From: Croceibacterium sp. TMG7-5b_MA50
Lineage (GTDB): Bacteria > Pseudomonadota > Alphaproteobacteria > Sphingomonadales > Sphingomonadaceae
Direction: 5' to 3'
Assembly: GCF_039830145.1 (NCBI RefSeq)
Contig: NZ_CP156083.1
Span: 124,001-188,000, forward strand
DNA length: 64,000 bases
Part shown: piece after piece, positions 35,125 to 44,666 of the stretch
Layout: each line of letters starts with the position of its first letter
How positions within the stretch are numbered: position 1 is the stretch's first letter
Translations under genes and position numbers: made by a program
Notes under the pieces: model-generated
The model's input: only the letters and a program-made list of their open reading frames with translations
What the model was told of the DNA's origin: nothing
The model's database searches: none

Positions 35125-36143
35125 TGATGCGCGTGCGCCCGGTCCCCGCCGTGCTGGCGGCGCTGGTGGTGCTGGTCGCCGCCGGTTCGCTGGTGGCGCT
35201 GCGCCAGTCGGCGCGCGCGGCGGCGGGCGGCGCGGCGGTGGCAGGTCCGGCGGACGGGCCGCGTTATGGCCTGTCGACTGTCGGCCTCAGCTATCCCTTC
35301 GCCGCCGCCATCGCCAAGGGGTTCCGCGAGGCCGCTGGAGCCGCCGGGGCGCGGGCGGTGGTGCTGGATGCGCAAGGCTCGGTCGAGGATCAGGCGAACG
35401 ACATCGACGATCTGGTGGCGCAGCGCGTGGCGGGCATCGCGATCATGCCGCTGGATTCGGTGGTGGCGCAGGGCTGGGTCGCGCGGGTGAACCGTGCCGG
35501 CATCCCCGTGGCGGCGGTCGCCGCGATGGTCGGCGACCCCGCGACCCGCGCCGCCGCCGACGTCCATCCCGGCCTCGTCGCGCTCGCCAGCCAGGACGAG
35601 GTCGCGGCCGGCGCCGCCGCCGGCACGCTGGCCGCACGGCTGCTGCCCGCGGGCAAGGTGGCCGAGATCGCGATGGTCGAAGGGGCCGCCGGCTTCCCGG
35701 AGGTGGCGCAGCGCGCACGCGGTTTCCGGCAGGGGCTGGACGCCGGCGGCGCGCGCTATCGCATCGTGGCGGCGCAGCCGGGCAACTGGACGGCGGAAGG
35801 GGGCGAGGCGGCGTGCCAGAACATGCTGGCCGCGCGGCCCGGCATCGACCTGATCTTCAACCAGGCGGACGACATGGTGATCGGCTGCGCCCGCGCGGTG
35901 CGCGCCGCCGGCTCGCCCGCGCGGCTGGTGGGCGTCGGCGGGTCGAAGCTGGCGGTCGCATCCATCAAGGCGGGCGCGGTCGACGGCACGGTGTGCTTCA
36001 AGCCGGAGGCGCTGGGCGCACTCGCCTTCGCCGCGCTGCACGAAGCTGCGGGGAAGAGGCCCACCGGCGGGCAGCGGTTCCGCACCTATCCCATCCCCGC
36101 CGTCACCCGCGCCAATGTGGCGCAATGCGTCGGCCAATGGTGA
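35121..36143 (+). CDS. Sugar ABC transporter periplasmic binding protein (RbsB-like)
   Basis: A 340-residue type I periplasmic binding protein. An N-terminal hydrophobic segment ([17 protein letters not shown]) acts as signal or anchor. The body has [36 protein letters not shown] and a two-lobe pattern ending with [15 protein letters not shown]. It captures a sugar or sugar acid for the ATPase and permease encoded next. It starts at the first of three ATGs overlapping the MaoC stop. Confidence 0.9.
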   Translation: MMMRVRPVPAVLAALVVLVAAGSLVALRQSARAAAGGAAVAGPADGPRYGLSTVGLSYPFAAAIAKGFREAAGAAGARAVVLDAQGSVEDQANDIDDLVAQRVAGIAIMPLDSVVAQGWVARVNRAGIPVAAVAAMVGDPATRAAADVHPGLVALASQDEVAAGAAAGTLAARLLPAGKVAEIAMVEGAAGFPEVAQRARGFRQGLDAGGARYRIVAAQPGNWTAEGGEAACQNMLAARPGIDLIFNQADDMVIGCARAVRAAGSPARLVGVGGSKLAVASIKAGAVDGTVCFKPEALGALAFAALHEAAGKRPTGGQRFRTYPIPAVTRANVAQCVGQW

Positions 36144-37651
36144 CGACGCCGCCGCCTTTGCTGGCGCTGGAAGGCGTCGCCAAGACCTTCCCCAACGGCA
36201 CGGTGGCGCTGGCGGGCGTTGACCTCAGCGTGCAGGCGGGCCGGGTGCATGGGCTGCTCGGTGCCAATGGTGCGGGCAAGTCGACCCTGATCAAGATTCT
36301 GTCGGGCGCGCATGCCGCCAGCGCGGGCACCATCCGGTGGCGCGGCCAGCCGGTGCGCTGGACCCGGCCGACCGATCCGCGCGCGGCGGGGGTCGCCACC
36401 ATCTACCAGCACATCCCGCTGGTCCCCACCTTGTCGGCGCTGGACAACATCCTGCTGGACCGGCCCGGCTGGCGTCGGCGCCCGCGCAGGGACCGGGCGC
36501 GGGTGGCCGGGATCGTCGCCATGCTGGGCGACCCCTTCGCGCTCGACACGCCGGTATCCGCGCTGCCGATCGGCGCGCGGCAGATGGTGGCCATCGCGCA
36601 GGCGCTGGCCGGCGGGGCGGAGCTGGTGGTGATGGACGAGCCGACCGCCTCGCTGTCGGGAGAAGAACGGCTGCGGGTGCATGCGGTGGTCCGCCGGCTG
36701 GCGGCGGAGGGCACGGCGGTGCTGTTCGTGTCGCACTTCCTGGACGAGATCGCCAGCCTGACGGACGAGGTGACGGTGCTGCGCGACGGGCGCGCCGTGC
36801 TGCACGCACCCACCGCCACGCTGGACGAGGCGGCGCTGGCGGCGGCGATCGTCGGCCGGGCGGTGACCGCGCTCGCCCGCCCGCCGCAGCCGCGCGCGCC
36901 GGGCGCCGTGCGGCTGGAAGTGGCGGGGCTGGTTTCCCCAGGGAAACTTGCCAGCACATCCTTCCAGGTGCGCGGCGGCGAGATCGTCGGCCTGGCCGGG
37001 ATGCTGGGCGCGGGGCGCAGCGAATTGCTGCACGCGATCTGCGGCGCGGATCCCCATGCGCGCGGCACCGTGCTGCTGGACGGTGCCCCCGTGCCCCGCT
37101 TCGCGGACGAGGCGGTGCGCGCGGGCGTGGCGCTGGTGCCGGAAGATCGCGCCGCGCAGGGGACCGTCCCCGGCTTCACCCTGGCGGAGAATCTGGCGCT
37201 GGCCCGGCAGGCGCAGCGCGGCGCCACGCTGCACCTGCTGGACCGCGCGGCGGAGGATCGCGCAGCGGCGCAGGCGATCGCCGACCTCGCCATCAAGGCG
37301 CCCGGTCCCGCCGCGCTGCCGGGCGAACTGTCGGGCGGCAATGCGCAGAAGCTGGTGATCGCCCGCTGGCTGACCCCCGCCACCCGCCTGCTGCTGCTGG
37401 ACGAGCCGACCGCCGGGATCGACATCGGCGCCCGGACGGAGATCCTGCGGCTGGTCCGGCGCCTTGCCGATGAAGGCCTGCCGGTGATCCTCGCCTCCTC
37501 CGACTTCGCGGAGTTGCTGGCGATCTGCGACCACATCCTGGTGCTGCGCGACGGCGGCGTCGTGGCGGAGGCGGACCCGGCGCAAACTTCCGTCGCGGAC
37601 CTGACGCTGCTGGCGGGCGACACCAGACTGAACGGAGCGGAGGCGGCATGA
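36137..37651 (+). CDS. Sugar ABC transporter ATP-binding protein (RbsA-like, two domains)
   Basis: A 504-residue tandem ATPase. Domain 1 has Walker A GANGAGKST (about 42), a degenerate signature LPIGARQM and Walker B VVMDEP. Domain 2 has the RbsA-type relaxed Walker A GMLGAGRSE, the signature LSGGNAQK (about 400) and Walker B LLLLDEPTAGID. It drives the permease encoded downstream. ATG 36137 (or GTG 36140, GTGA) overlaps the binding-protein stop. Confidence 0.93.
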   Translation: MVTTPPPLLALEGVAKTFPNGTVALAGVDLSVQAGRVHGLLGANGAGKSTLIKILSGAHAASAGTIRWRGQPVRWTRPTDPRAAGVATIYQHIPLVPTLSALDNILLDRPGWRRRPRRDRARVAGIVAMLGDPFALDTPVSALPIGARQMVAIAQALAGGAELVVMDEPTASLSGEERLRVHAVVRRLAAEGTAVLFVSHFLDEIASLTDEVTVLRDGRAVLHAPTATLDEAALAAAIVGRAVTALARPPQPRAPGAVRLEVAGLVSPGKLASTSFQVRGGEIVGLAGMLGAGRSELLHAICGADPHARGTVLLDGAPVPRFADEAVRAGVALVPEDRAAQGTVPGFTLAENLALARQAQRGATLHLLDRAAEDRAAAQAIADLAIKAPGPAALPGELSGGNAQKLVIARWLTPATRLLLLDEPTAGIDIGARTEILRLVRRLADEGLPVILASSDFAELLAICDHILVLRDGGVVAEADPAQTSVADLTLLAGDTRLNGAEAA

Positions 37652-38781
37652 ACGACCGGGGGGACTGGCGACGGGGTTTGGCCCTGAGGGAGGCGGGCGT
37701 CTATTACGCGCTGCTGCTGCTGCTCGGCATCCTGGCGGCGCTGGCCGCGGCGCGTGGGCTGCCGCCATATCTGGGCGCGGTGAACCTCGGCAACATCGCC
37801 TATCAGGCATCGCTGGTGGGGATCATGGGCGTCGCCATGACGGTGCTGCTGATAACGGGATCGTTCGACCTCAGCGTCGGCAGCGTCGCGGCGCTGTCGG
37901 CGGCGGTGCTGGTGGGCCTGGCGCCCGGCATCGGCTTCCCGGCGGCAGCGGGCGCGGCGCTGTGCACCGCCGCCGCGATCGGCCTGTTCAACGGCGTGGT
38001 GGTGCAGTTCGCGGGCATCAACGCCTTCATCGTGACACTCGGCACGCTGACCGCGGTGCGCGGGCTGGTGCTGATCCTGACGGACGGGCGATCGCTGATG
38101 GTGGACGATCCGGCGGTGCTGGCGCAGATGCTCGCCTTTGAGAGCACGCCCGTGCCGCTGTTCTGGCCGCTGCTGATCCTCGCCGCGCTGGTGATCGCGG
38201 GCGGGGTCGTGCGGCGGCGGCCGGTGCCGGTCGCGGGCGGCGCGGCGCTGGCGGCGCTGGCACTCGCCGGCGGCCCGGGCTTCGCGGTGGCGGCGCCGGT
38301 GGTCTACTGCGCGGTGCTGACCGCGATCCTGTGGGCGGTGCTGCGCTTCACTGTGCTTGGCCGGCGGCTGTACGCGGTGGGCGGCAATGCGGAGGCGGCA
38401 CGGCTGGCGGGGGTCAACGTCCATGCCTACAAGCTTGCCGCCTTTATCCTGTCCAGCGTGGCGGCGGGGTTTGCGGGCGTGCTGTTCGGGTGCCGGTTGG
38501 GCGCGATCAACCCCACCGCGCTGCAGGGGGCGGAGCTGACGGTGATCGCCGCGGCCATCCTGGGCGGCACGTCGCTGTTCGGCGGGGCGGGCAGCGTGGT
38601 GAAGACGCTGGCCGGCGCGCTGCTGCTGTTCACGCTGGCGAACGGGTTCAACATCCTGGACCTCGGCGCCAATTACCAGGGCCTGATAGAGGGCGTGGTG
38701 GTGATCGCCGCCGCCGCGATCTACACTGTCGGCAGTCGCCGGCCGGCGCGCCGCCCCATGCGCGGTTCGGTGGCGGCATGA
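37648..38781 (+). CDS. Sugar ABC transporter permease (RbsC-like)
   Basis: A 377-residue inner-membrane permease with about 9-10 hydrophobic segments. The family motifs are present: GVAMTVLLITGSFDLSVGS, FIVTLGTLTAVRGL, GGNAEAARLAGVNV and AAAILGGTSLFGGAGSV. It completes a ribose-type importer with the two preceding genes. The ATG overlaps the ATPase stop (ATGA). The substrate is unknown; by context a branched or acidic sugar handled by the CoA-transferase module. Confidence 0.92.
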   Translation: MNDRGDWRRGLALREAGVYYALLLLLGILAALAAARGLPPYLGAVNLGNIAYQASLVGIMGVAMTVLLITGSFDLSVGSVAALSAAVLVGLAPGIGFPAAAGAALCTAAAIGLFNGVVVQFAGINAFIVTLGTLTAVRGLVLILTDGRSLMVDDPAVLAQMLAFESTPVPLFWPLLILAALVIAGGVVRRRPVPVAGGAALAALALAGGPGFAVAAPVVYCAVLTAILWAVLRFTVLGRRLYAVGGNAEAARLAGVNVHAYKLAAFILSSVAAGFAGVLFGCRLGAINPTALQGAELTVIAAAILGGTSLFGGAGSVVKTLAGALLLFTLANGFNILDLGANYQGLIEGVVVIAAAAIYTVGSRRPARRPMRGSVAA

Positions 38782-39965
38782 CCGCCCTGCGCATCGCGCT
38801 GCGCCGCTTCGGCCCGTTCGAAAGCGCGATTTCCAAGCAGTTCGCCGCCTTCGTGGCGGAGACCGGCGTGGATGCCACGCTGGAAGCGGTGCCGCTGGAC
38901 CTGAACCCGCTGCACGATGCGATCATCGGCCAGCGCGGCCTGGCGACCGGCGCGTGGGACATCGCCTTCATGGCGACCGACTGGCTGGCGGAGGCGCAGG
39001 GGGCTGGCCTGCTGGAGGACCTGACGCCGCACCTCGCCCACAAGCCCATCCCGGACTGGCCGCAGGCGTGGAGCCCGTCGCTGACCGGGCTGCAAGCCTT
39101 CGCCGGGGGCATCTGGGGCATGCCGTATCACGACGGCCCCGAATGCCTGATCTATCGCCGCGACCTGCTGGATGCCGCCGGCATCGCGGTGCCGCGCACC
39201 TGGGACGAGTTCCACGCCGCCGCTCGCGCGCTGCACGCGCCGGAGCAGGGGCGGTACGGCACCGTGCTGGCGCTGTACCCGGACGGGCATAACGGCTTCT
39301 ACGATTTCTGCATCCATGTCTGGTCGCGCGGGGGCGAGGTGTTCGACGATGCCGGCCGCCCCGCCTTCACCACCCCCGCCGCGCATCAGGCGCTGGACTT
39401 CCTGCGCACCCTCGCCGCGGACGATGCCGCCATCGCGCCCGATGCGCGCCAATTGGACAGCGTGCAGTCGGGCATGCTGTTCGCGGACGGCAAGGTCGCG
39501 CTGATGGCCAATTGGTTCGGCTTCGCCGCCTATGGCGAGACGGCGCCGGACAGCCGGGTGCGCGGGCTGGTGGACGTGGCGCCGCTGCCCGCCGGGCCGG
39601 GCGGGCGTAGTGTGTCGCTGAACGTCTACTGGGTGCTGGGAATCGGCAGCGGCAGCGCCAACAAGCCGCTGGCATGGGATTTCCTGCGCCACCTCGCCCG
39701 CGCCGACATGGACAGGCTGACCACCACGGAAGGCGCGATCGGCGTCAGGCGCTCCACCTGGGACGATCCGGAGGTCAACCGCCAGGTGCCCTATTACCAT
39801 CGGCTCGGCTGGCTGCACGACCATGCGCGGCAGATGCCGCTGACCCCGCACCTCGCCGCGATCAGCCATGTGGTGGACGACCTGCTGACCGCCGCCACCA
39901 CGACCGACACGCCGACGGCCGACCTGCTGGCCCAGGCGCAGGTGCGGGTCGAGGGACTGGCATGA
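38778..39965 (+). CDS. Second solute-binding-protein-like protein without signal peptide
   Basis: A 395-residue family 1 solute-binding-type protein (DIAFMATDWLAEAQGAGLLEDL, WGMPYHDGPECLIYRRDLL, GIAVPRTWDEF, GKVALMANWFG, RSVSLNVYWVLGIG). It starts MTALRIALRRFGPFE with no signal peptide, lipobox or Tat motif. No MalF/MalG-type permeases, its usual partners, occur nearby. The start overlaps the RbsC stop (ATGA). Like the protein at 32278 it appears cytoplasmic and tied to the CoA-transferase module, so a non-transport role is likely. Function unknown. Confidence 0.77.
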   Translation: MTALRIALRRFGPFESAISKQFAAFVAETGVDATLEAVPLDLNPLHDAIIGQRGLATGAWDIAFMATDWLAEAQGAGLLEDLTPHLAHKPIPDWPQAWSPSLTGLQAFAGGIWGMPYHDGPECLIYRRDLLDAAGIAVPRTWDEFHAAARALHAPEQGRYGTVLALYPDGHNGFYDFCIHVWSRGGEVFDDAGRPAFTTPAAHQALDFLRTLAADDAAIAPDARQLDSVQSGMLFADGKVALMANWFGFAAYGETAPDSRVRGLVDVAPLPAGPGGRSVSLNVYWVLGIGSGSANKPLAWDFLRHLARADMDRLTTTEGAIGVRRSTWDDPEVNRQVPYYHRLGWLHDHARQMPLTPHLAAISHVVDDLLTAATTTDTPTADLLAQAQVRVEGLA

Positions 39966-41026
39966 ACCCGCCGCTGCGACAGCACTGGCCCATGCCGACA
40001 GCCCCGCGCCCGATCGTCATCATCGGCACCGGCGGCATCGTGCGCGACGCGCATCTGCCCGCCTACCGCAAGGCCGGCTTCACGGTCGCGGGCCTGTGCG
40101 ATCTCGACCACGGGCGCGCAACCGCGCTGGCGGACGAATGGGCAATCCCGGCCGTGTACGCTTCCGTCCAGGACGCGGCGGCGCAGGATGCGGTGTTCGA
40201 CATCGCCGCGCCACCCGGCGCCCACCCGGACATCCTGCGGGCGCTGCCCACCGGTGCCAGCGTGCTGCTGCAGAAACCGATGGGCCTCGACCTCCGGCAG
40301 GCCACCGCAATCCGTGCCGTGTGCCGCGAGCGGCGGCTGAATGCGGCGGTCAATTTCCAGCTCCGCTTCTCCCCCATGATGCTGGCGCTCGCCGATGCGA
40401 TCGCGCGCGGCCTGCTGGGCGAACTGGTGGAGATCGAGGTGCACCTCAATCTCCTCACCCCCTGGCACCTGTTCCCGCACCTGCGGGCCGATCCGCGGGT
40501 GGAGATGGTGTCGCATTCGATCCACTACATCGACACGATCCGGGCCCTCGCAGGGGAGCCGAAGGGCGTGTTCGCGCGCAGCTACGGCCATCCGGCCAGT
40601 GCGCTCGCCGACACCCGCACCACGCTGATCCTGGATTACCCGCAGCCGCTGCGCGTCGCGCTGTCGATCAACCACCACCACGATTGGGGCCGCCGGTTCC
40701 AGGACGCCAGCTTCCGGGTGGAGGGCACCGACGGCGCCGCCACCGTGAAGCTGGGCCTGCTGCTCGACTATCCCACCGGGGAGCCTGACGAATTGTGGCT
40801 GACGCGGCGGCGCGGCGAGTGGGAACAGGTGCCGCTGCCCGGCGGCTGGTTCCCCGATGCCTTCATCGGCCCGATGGCCAGCCTGCAACGCTTCGCCGCG
40901 GGGGAGGACGAGCGCCTGCCCACCAGGGTGGAGGATGCGTGGCGCACCATGGCCGTGGTGGAGGCCGCCTACCGATCCAACGACCAGCCGGCGACCCCGG
41001 TGCCGAGCGAACAGGACCCCCGATGA
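39962..41026 (+). CDS. Gfo/Idh/MocA-family oxidoreductase
   Basis: A 354-residue NAD(P)-dependent dehydrogenase. The Rossmann start is IVIIGTGGIVRDAHLPAY. The catalytic Lys is in LQKPMGLD (about 103), and SHSIHYIDTIRAL supplies the active-site His. The family oxidises or epimerises sugars. In D-apiose catabolism the dehydrogenase ApsD belongs here, so an apiose, galactose or aceric-acid dehydrogenase is conceivable. It overlaps the leaderless binding protein (ATGA) and the GH42 gene (ATGA), joining the metabolic and glycosidase halves of the chain. Confidence 0.88.
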   Translation: MNPPLRQHWPMPTAPRPIVIIGTGGIVRDAHLPAYRKAGFTVAGLCDLDHGRATALADEWAIPAVYASVQDAAAQDAVFDIAAPPGAHPDILRALPTGASVLLQKPMGLDLRQATAIRAVCRERRLNAAVNFQLRFSPMMLALADAIARGLLGELVEIEVHLNLLTPWHLFPHLRADPRVEMVSHSIHYIDTIRALAGEPKGVFARSYGHPASALADTRTTLILDYPQPLRVALSINHHHDWGRRFQDASFRVEGTDGAATVKLGLLLDYPTGEPDELWLTRRRGEWEQVPLPGGWFPDAFIGPMASLQRFAAGEDERLPTRVEDAWRTMAVVEAAYRSNDQPATPVPSEQDPR

Positions 41027-43068
41027 AGACCCTTGCCATCCTCGCCGCGCTGCTGCTGGCCGGCACCACCGCTCCGGCGCTGGCGCAAACGGCCACGACG
41101 CCGGACGTGCAGCACGAAAAGCTGTGGCTCGGCTCCGCCTGGTATCCCGAACAATGGCCGGAGGAGCGGTGGGAGGCGGACCTCGCGCTCATGAAGGCGC
41201 ATGGCGCCAACGTCGTGCGCATCGGTGAATTCGCCTGGTCGCGGATGCAGCCGGCGGAAGGCGAGTACGACATGGACTGGCTGGTGCGCGCCGTCCGCAT
41301 GGCCGGGCGGCATGGGATGAAGGTGGTGATCGGCACCCCCACCGACACGCCGCCCGCCTGGATGACGCAGAAATACCCGGACATCCTGCGGATCGAGGGC
41401 GACGGCACGGTCATCGGCCATGGCGGACGGCGGCAATTCTCCATCTCCAGCCCGCGTTATCGGGAACTCGCGCGCGACATCGTGGGGCGGATGGTCGCCG
41501 CCGTGGGCCGCGACCCGAACGTGATCGGCTGGCAGATCGGCAACGAATACACCAATGAAAGCTACGACGATGCGGCCCGCGCCAACTGGCACCGCTGGCT
41601 GCAGGCGAAATACGGCACGCTGGATGCGCTGAACGATGCCTGGACCACCGCCTACTGGTCGCAGACCTACACCGCCTGGGATCAGGTCCCCTTCAACGAG
41701 GAGGTGGGCAATCCCGGCTGGATGCTGGACCTGAAACGCTTCATCACCGATGAATGGGTGGCGTTCCAGGGCAACCAGCTCGACGTGATCCGCGCAGGCG
41801 TCGGCCCCGACCAGTTCATCACCACCAATCTCGGCGGGCTCGGCTGGGCGAACAAGTTCGACCGGTACGACATCAATCGTCCGCTCGATTTCGCGTCATG
41901 GGACAATTACGTCGGCAGCGGCCACCTGCTGCCCGACCGCAACGGCGCCACGCACGACCTGGTGCGCGGGTGGAAGAAGCGGAACTTCTGGGTGATGGAG
42001 ATCCAGCCCGGCTTCGTGAACTGGGCGGGGGTCAGCAACATGCTGTATCCGGGCGAGACGCGGGCGATGGCGTGGCAGGCGGTCGGCCATGGCGGCGATG
42101 GCATCCTGTACTGGCAATGGCGCAGTGCGCTGAACGGTCAGGAGACGATGCACGGATCGCTGATCGGCCCCGACGGCCAGCCGCTGCCCATCTATGAAGA
42201 GGTGACGCGCATCGGCGCCGAGTTCGCCAGGGCGTCGGCGGCGATCGCGGGCACGCAGCCGGTGTCCCCGGTGGCGATCGTGCAGGATTACGACAGCCGC
42301 TGGGCCATCGACTTCCAGAAGCATCACCGTGATTACGACCAGATCGAGGTGCTGCTGGATTACTACCGCCCGCTGAAGGCTGCGCTCGGCGCGGTCGACA
42401 TCGTGGAGGCGGCGGGGCCGCTCTCCGGCTACCGGCTGGTGGTCGCGCCCAACCTGAACCTCATCACGGACGAGCTGGCGCAGCACCTGACGGACTATGT
42501 GCGCGGCGGCGGGCACCTGGTGCTGGGGCCGCGCTCCGGGCTGAAGGATGCGTTCAATCGCCTGCACACGACGCGCCAGCCGGGCCCGCTGGCGGAGCTG
42601 CTGGGCGGGCAGGTGGAACAGTTCTATGCCCTGGACGAGACGGTCGCCGTCGAAGGCGGCACGGCGGCGATGTGGGCGGAGGACCTGTCCGCCACGCAGG
42701 CCGAGGTGCTGCTGCGCTACGGCAAGGCGAATGGCTGGCTGGACGGCCACCCCGCCGCGATCACGCGGGGCGTGGGCAGGGGCCGCATCACCTATGTCGG
42801 CGCGCTGATCGACGATGCGCTGATGGCGACGCTGATGGACGGCGCGCTGACGCAGGCCGGCGTCGAACGCGACTTCGCCGTGCCGCCAGATGTGGAACTG
42901 ATGACGCGGGAGGGCCAGGGCCGCCGCGTCGTGATCCTGATCAATCACGGGCGGGAGGAACGCCGCGTCCCCCTGCCCGCCGCGATGACCGACATCCTGA
43001 ACGGCGGCATCACCCGCACCCTGACCCTGCCGCCCGAAGGCGTCGCCGTTTTGCAGAGGAACCCCTGA
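41023..43068 (+). CDS. GH42 beta-galactosidase (exported), copy 1
   Basis: A 681-residue glycosidase with signal peptide ending PALAQ. It opens with the GH42 signature WYPEQWPEERWEADLALMK. The acid/base Glu is in IGNEYTNES (about 172) and the nucleophile in VMEIQPG (about 324). The middle domain is a trimerisation-type fold (LVVAPNLNLI, YVRGGGHLVLGPRSG). It removes beta-galactose or alpha-L-arabinopyranose from pectin side chains. It is paralogous to the GH42 at 44667. Confidence 0.92.
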   Translation: MKTLAILAALLLAGTTAPALAQTATTPDVQHEKLWLGSAWYPEQWPEERWEADLALMKAHGANVVRIGEFAWSRMQPAEGEYDMDWLVRAVRMAGRHGMKVVIGTPTDTPPAWMTQKYPDILRIEGDGTVIGHGGRRQFSISSPRYRELARDIVGRMVAAVGRDPNVIGWQIGNEYTNESYDDAARANWHRWLQAKYGTLDALNDAWTTAYWSQTYTAWDQVPFNEEVGNPGWMLDLKRFITDEWVAFQGNQLDVIRAGVGPDQFITTNLGGLGWANKFDRYDINRPLDFASWDNYVGSGHLLPDRNGATHDLVRGWKKRNFWVMEIQPGFVNWAGVSNMLYPGETRAMAWQAVGHGGDGILYWQWRSALNGQETMHGSLIGPDGQPLPIYEEVTRIGAEFARASAAIAGTQPVSPVAIVQDYDSRWAIDFQKHHRDYDQIEVLLDYYRPLKAALGAVDIVEAAGPLSGYRLVVAPNLNLITDELAQHLTDYVRGGGHLVLGPRSGLKDAFNRLHTTRQPGPLAELLGGQVEQFYALDETVAVEGGTAAMWAEDLSATQAEVLLRYGKANGWLDGHPAAITRGVGRGRITYVGALIDDALMATLMDGALTQAGVERDFAVPPDVELMTREGQGRRVVILINHGREERRVPLPAAMTDILNGGITRTLTLPPEGVAVLQRNP

Positions 43069-44663
43069 TGCTCCGCACCCTCGCTGCCGCTTTGCTGCTC
43101 ACCGCCGCCCCTGCCGCCATGGCGCAGGAACAGCCATGGCCGATGGACTACCAGCCCGCCGCGGTGGAGGCGCAATTGGGCAAGGTGCAGCAGGGCGTTG
43201 CCGCCGGGCCGTTCCAGCCCGAGTGGGACTCGCTGCAAGGCTACCGCACGCCCGAATGGTTCCGCGATGCCAAGTTCGGCATCTTCATCCACTGGGGTCC
43301 CTATTCGGTGCCGGCCTTCGCCAACGAATGGTATTCCCGGAACATGTACGTGCCGGGCAACAAGGCGTTCGAGCACCACGTCGCGACCTACGGCCCGCAA
43401 TCGCAGTTCGGCTACAAGGACTTCATCCCCCAGTTCAAGGCGGAGCAATTCGACCCCGCCGCCTGGATCGCCCTGTTCCGGCAGGCGGGCGCGCGTTACG
43501 TCGTGCCGGTGGCCGAACATTGCGACGGCTTCGCCATGTACGACACCGCCTTCTCCAAATGGGATGCGTCGGAGATGGGGCCGCGCCGCGACGTGGTGGG
43601 GCAGATCGCCGAAGCCGCGCGGGCCGAAGGGCTGCATTTCGGCCTCTCCAGCCACCGGGCGGAACATTGGTGGTGGTATCACGAGGGGATGCTGTACGAC
43701 AGCGACGTGCGCGATCCCGCCAATGCGGGCCTCTACGGCCCCGCCGCGCCCACCGGCCTGCCGGCGGTGGACAGCGACACCTGGCCCGACAGCGGCCAAT
43801 TGCAGAACTGGATGCCGCCAAACCGCGAATTCCTGAACGACTGGATGGCCCGCACATCCGAACTGGTGGACAAATACCAGCCGGAGCTGATCTATTTCGA
43901 CTGGTGGACCTCCGCCCCGGAGTTCGAGCCGCTGATGCGCGACATCGGCGCGTATTATTACAACCGCTCCGCCGGCTGGGGCGCCCCCGGCATCATCGCC
44001 TACAAGGGCGCGCAATTCGCCGAAGGCAGCGCGCTGTTCGACATGGAGCGCGGCAAGAGCGACGCGCTGCGGCTGACCCCGTGGCAGTCCGATACCTCCG
44101 TCTCCATCAAGAGCTGGGGGTATGCCCAGAACGACCAGTACCGCACGGCGAAGTCGCTGGTGGCGGACCTGATCGACATCGTGTCCAAGAACGGCAACCT
44201 GCTGCTGAATGTCGGACCCAAGGCGGACGGCACCATTCCGGAGGAGATCGCATCCGTGCTGCGCGGCATGGGCGCCTGGCTGGAGGTGAACGGGGAGGCG
44301 ATCTACGACACGCGGCCCTTCAAGTATTACGGCGAGGGGCCGACCCTGTCGGGGCAGGTCCATGTCGGCGGTCAGGTGGAGGAATCCGCGAAGAAGACCT
44401 TCACGCCGCAGGACATCCGCTTCACCACGAAGGACGGCGCGCTCTACGCCATGGGGCTGGAACGGCCGGCCGATGGCGCGGTGCTGGTGACGACGTTGTA
44501 CCAGGGCACGCCCTATCTCGATCGCGCGATCGACGGCGTGGAGCTGCTGGGCAGCGGCGCGGTGGAATGGCGGCAGACGGCTGAAGGCCTCGCCGTGACG
44601 CTGCCGGCCGATGCCAGCGGCGGGATGCCCTATGCGTTGAAGCTGACCTTCAAGGGCGGCTGA
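43068..44663 (+). CDS. GH29 alpha-L-fucosidase (exported)
   Basis: A 531-residue enzyme with signal peptide (MLRTLAAALLLTAAPAAMAQ). The GH29 markers are WFRDAKFGIFIHWGPYSVP, RYVVPVAEHCDGFAMYD, the nucleophile Asp in LIYFDWW (about 277) and NLLLNVGPKADGTI. A C-terminal beta-sandwich follows. It releases alpha-L-fucose. Its ATG overlaps the stop of the first GH42 (TGATG) and it lies between the two GH42 genes. Confidence 0.93.
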   Translation: MLRTLAAALLLTAAPAAMAQEQPWPMDYQPAAVEAQLGKVQQGVAAGPFQPEWDSLQGYRTPEWFRDAKFGIFIHWGPYSVPAFANEWYSRNMYVPGNKAFEHHVATYGPQSQFGYKDFIPQFKAEQFDPAAWIALFRQAGARYVVPVAEHCDGFAMYDTAFSKWDASEMGPRRDVVGQIAEAARAEGLHFGLSSHRAEHWWWYHEGMLYDSDVRDPANAGLYGPAAPTGLPAVDSDTWPDSGQLQNWMPPNREFLNDWMARTSELVDKYQPELIYFDWWTSAPEFEPLMRDIGAYYYNRSAGWGAPGIIAYKGAQFAEGSALFDMERGKSDALRLTPWQSDTSVSIKSWGYAQNDQYRTAKSLVADLIDIVSKNGNLLLNVGPKADGTIPEEIASVLRGMGAWLEVNGEAIYDTRPFKYYGEGPTLSGQVHVGGQVEESAKKTFTPQDIRFTTKDGALYAMGLERPADGAVLVTTLYQGTPYLDRAIDGVELLGSGAVEWRQTAEGLAVTLPADASGGMPYALKLTFKGG

Positions 44664-44666
44664 GCG

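Noticed and set aside
18499-41026. Full apiose pathway including isomerase and lactonase
   Set aside because: No apiose isomerase, apionolactonase or oxidoisomerase gene is recognisable in the window, so only parts are claimed.
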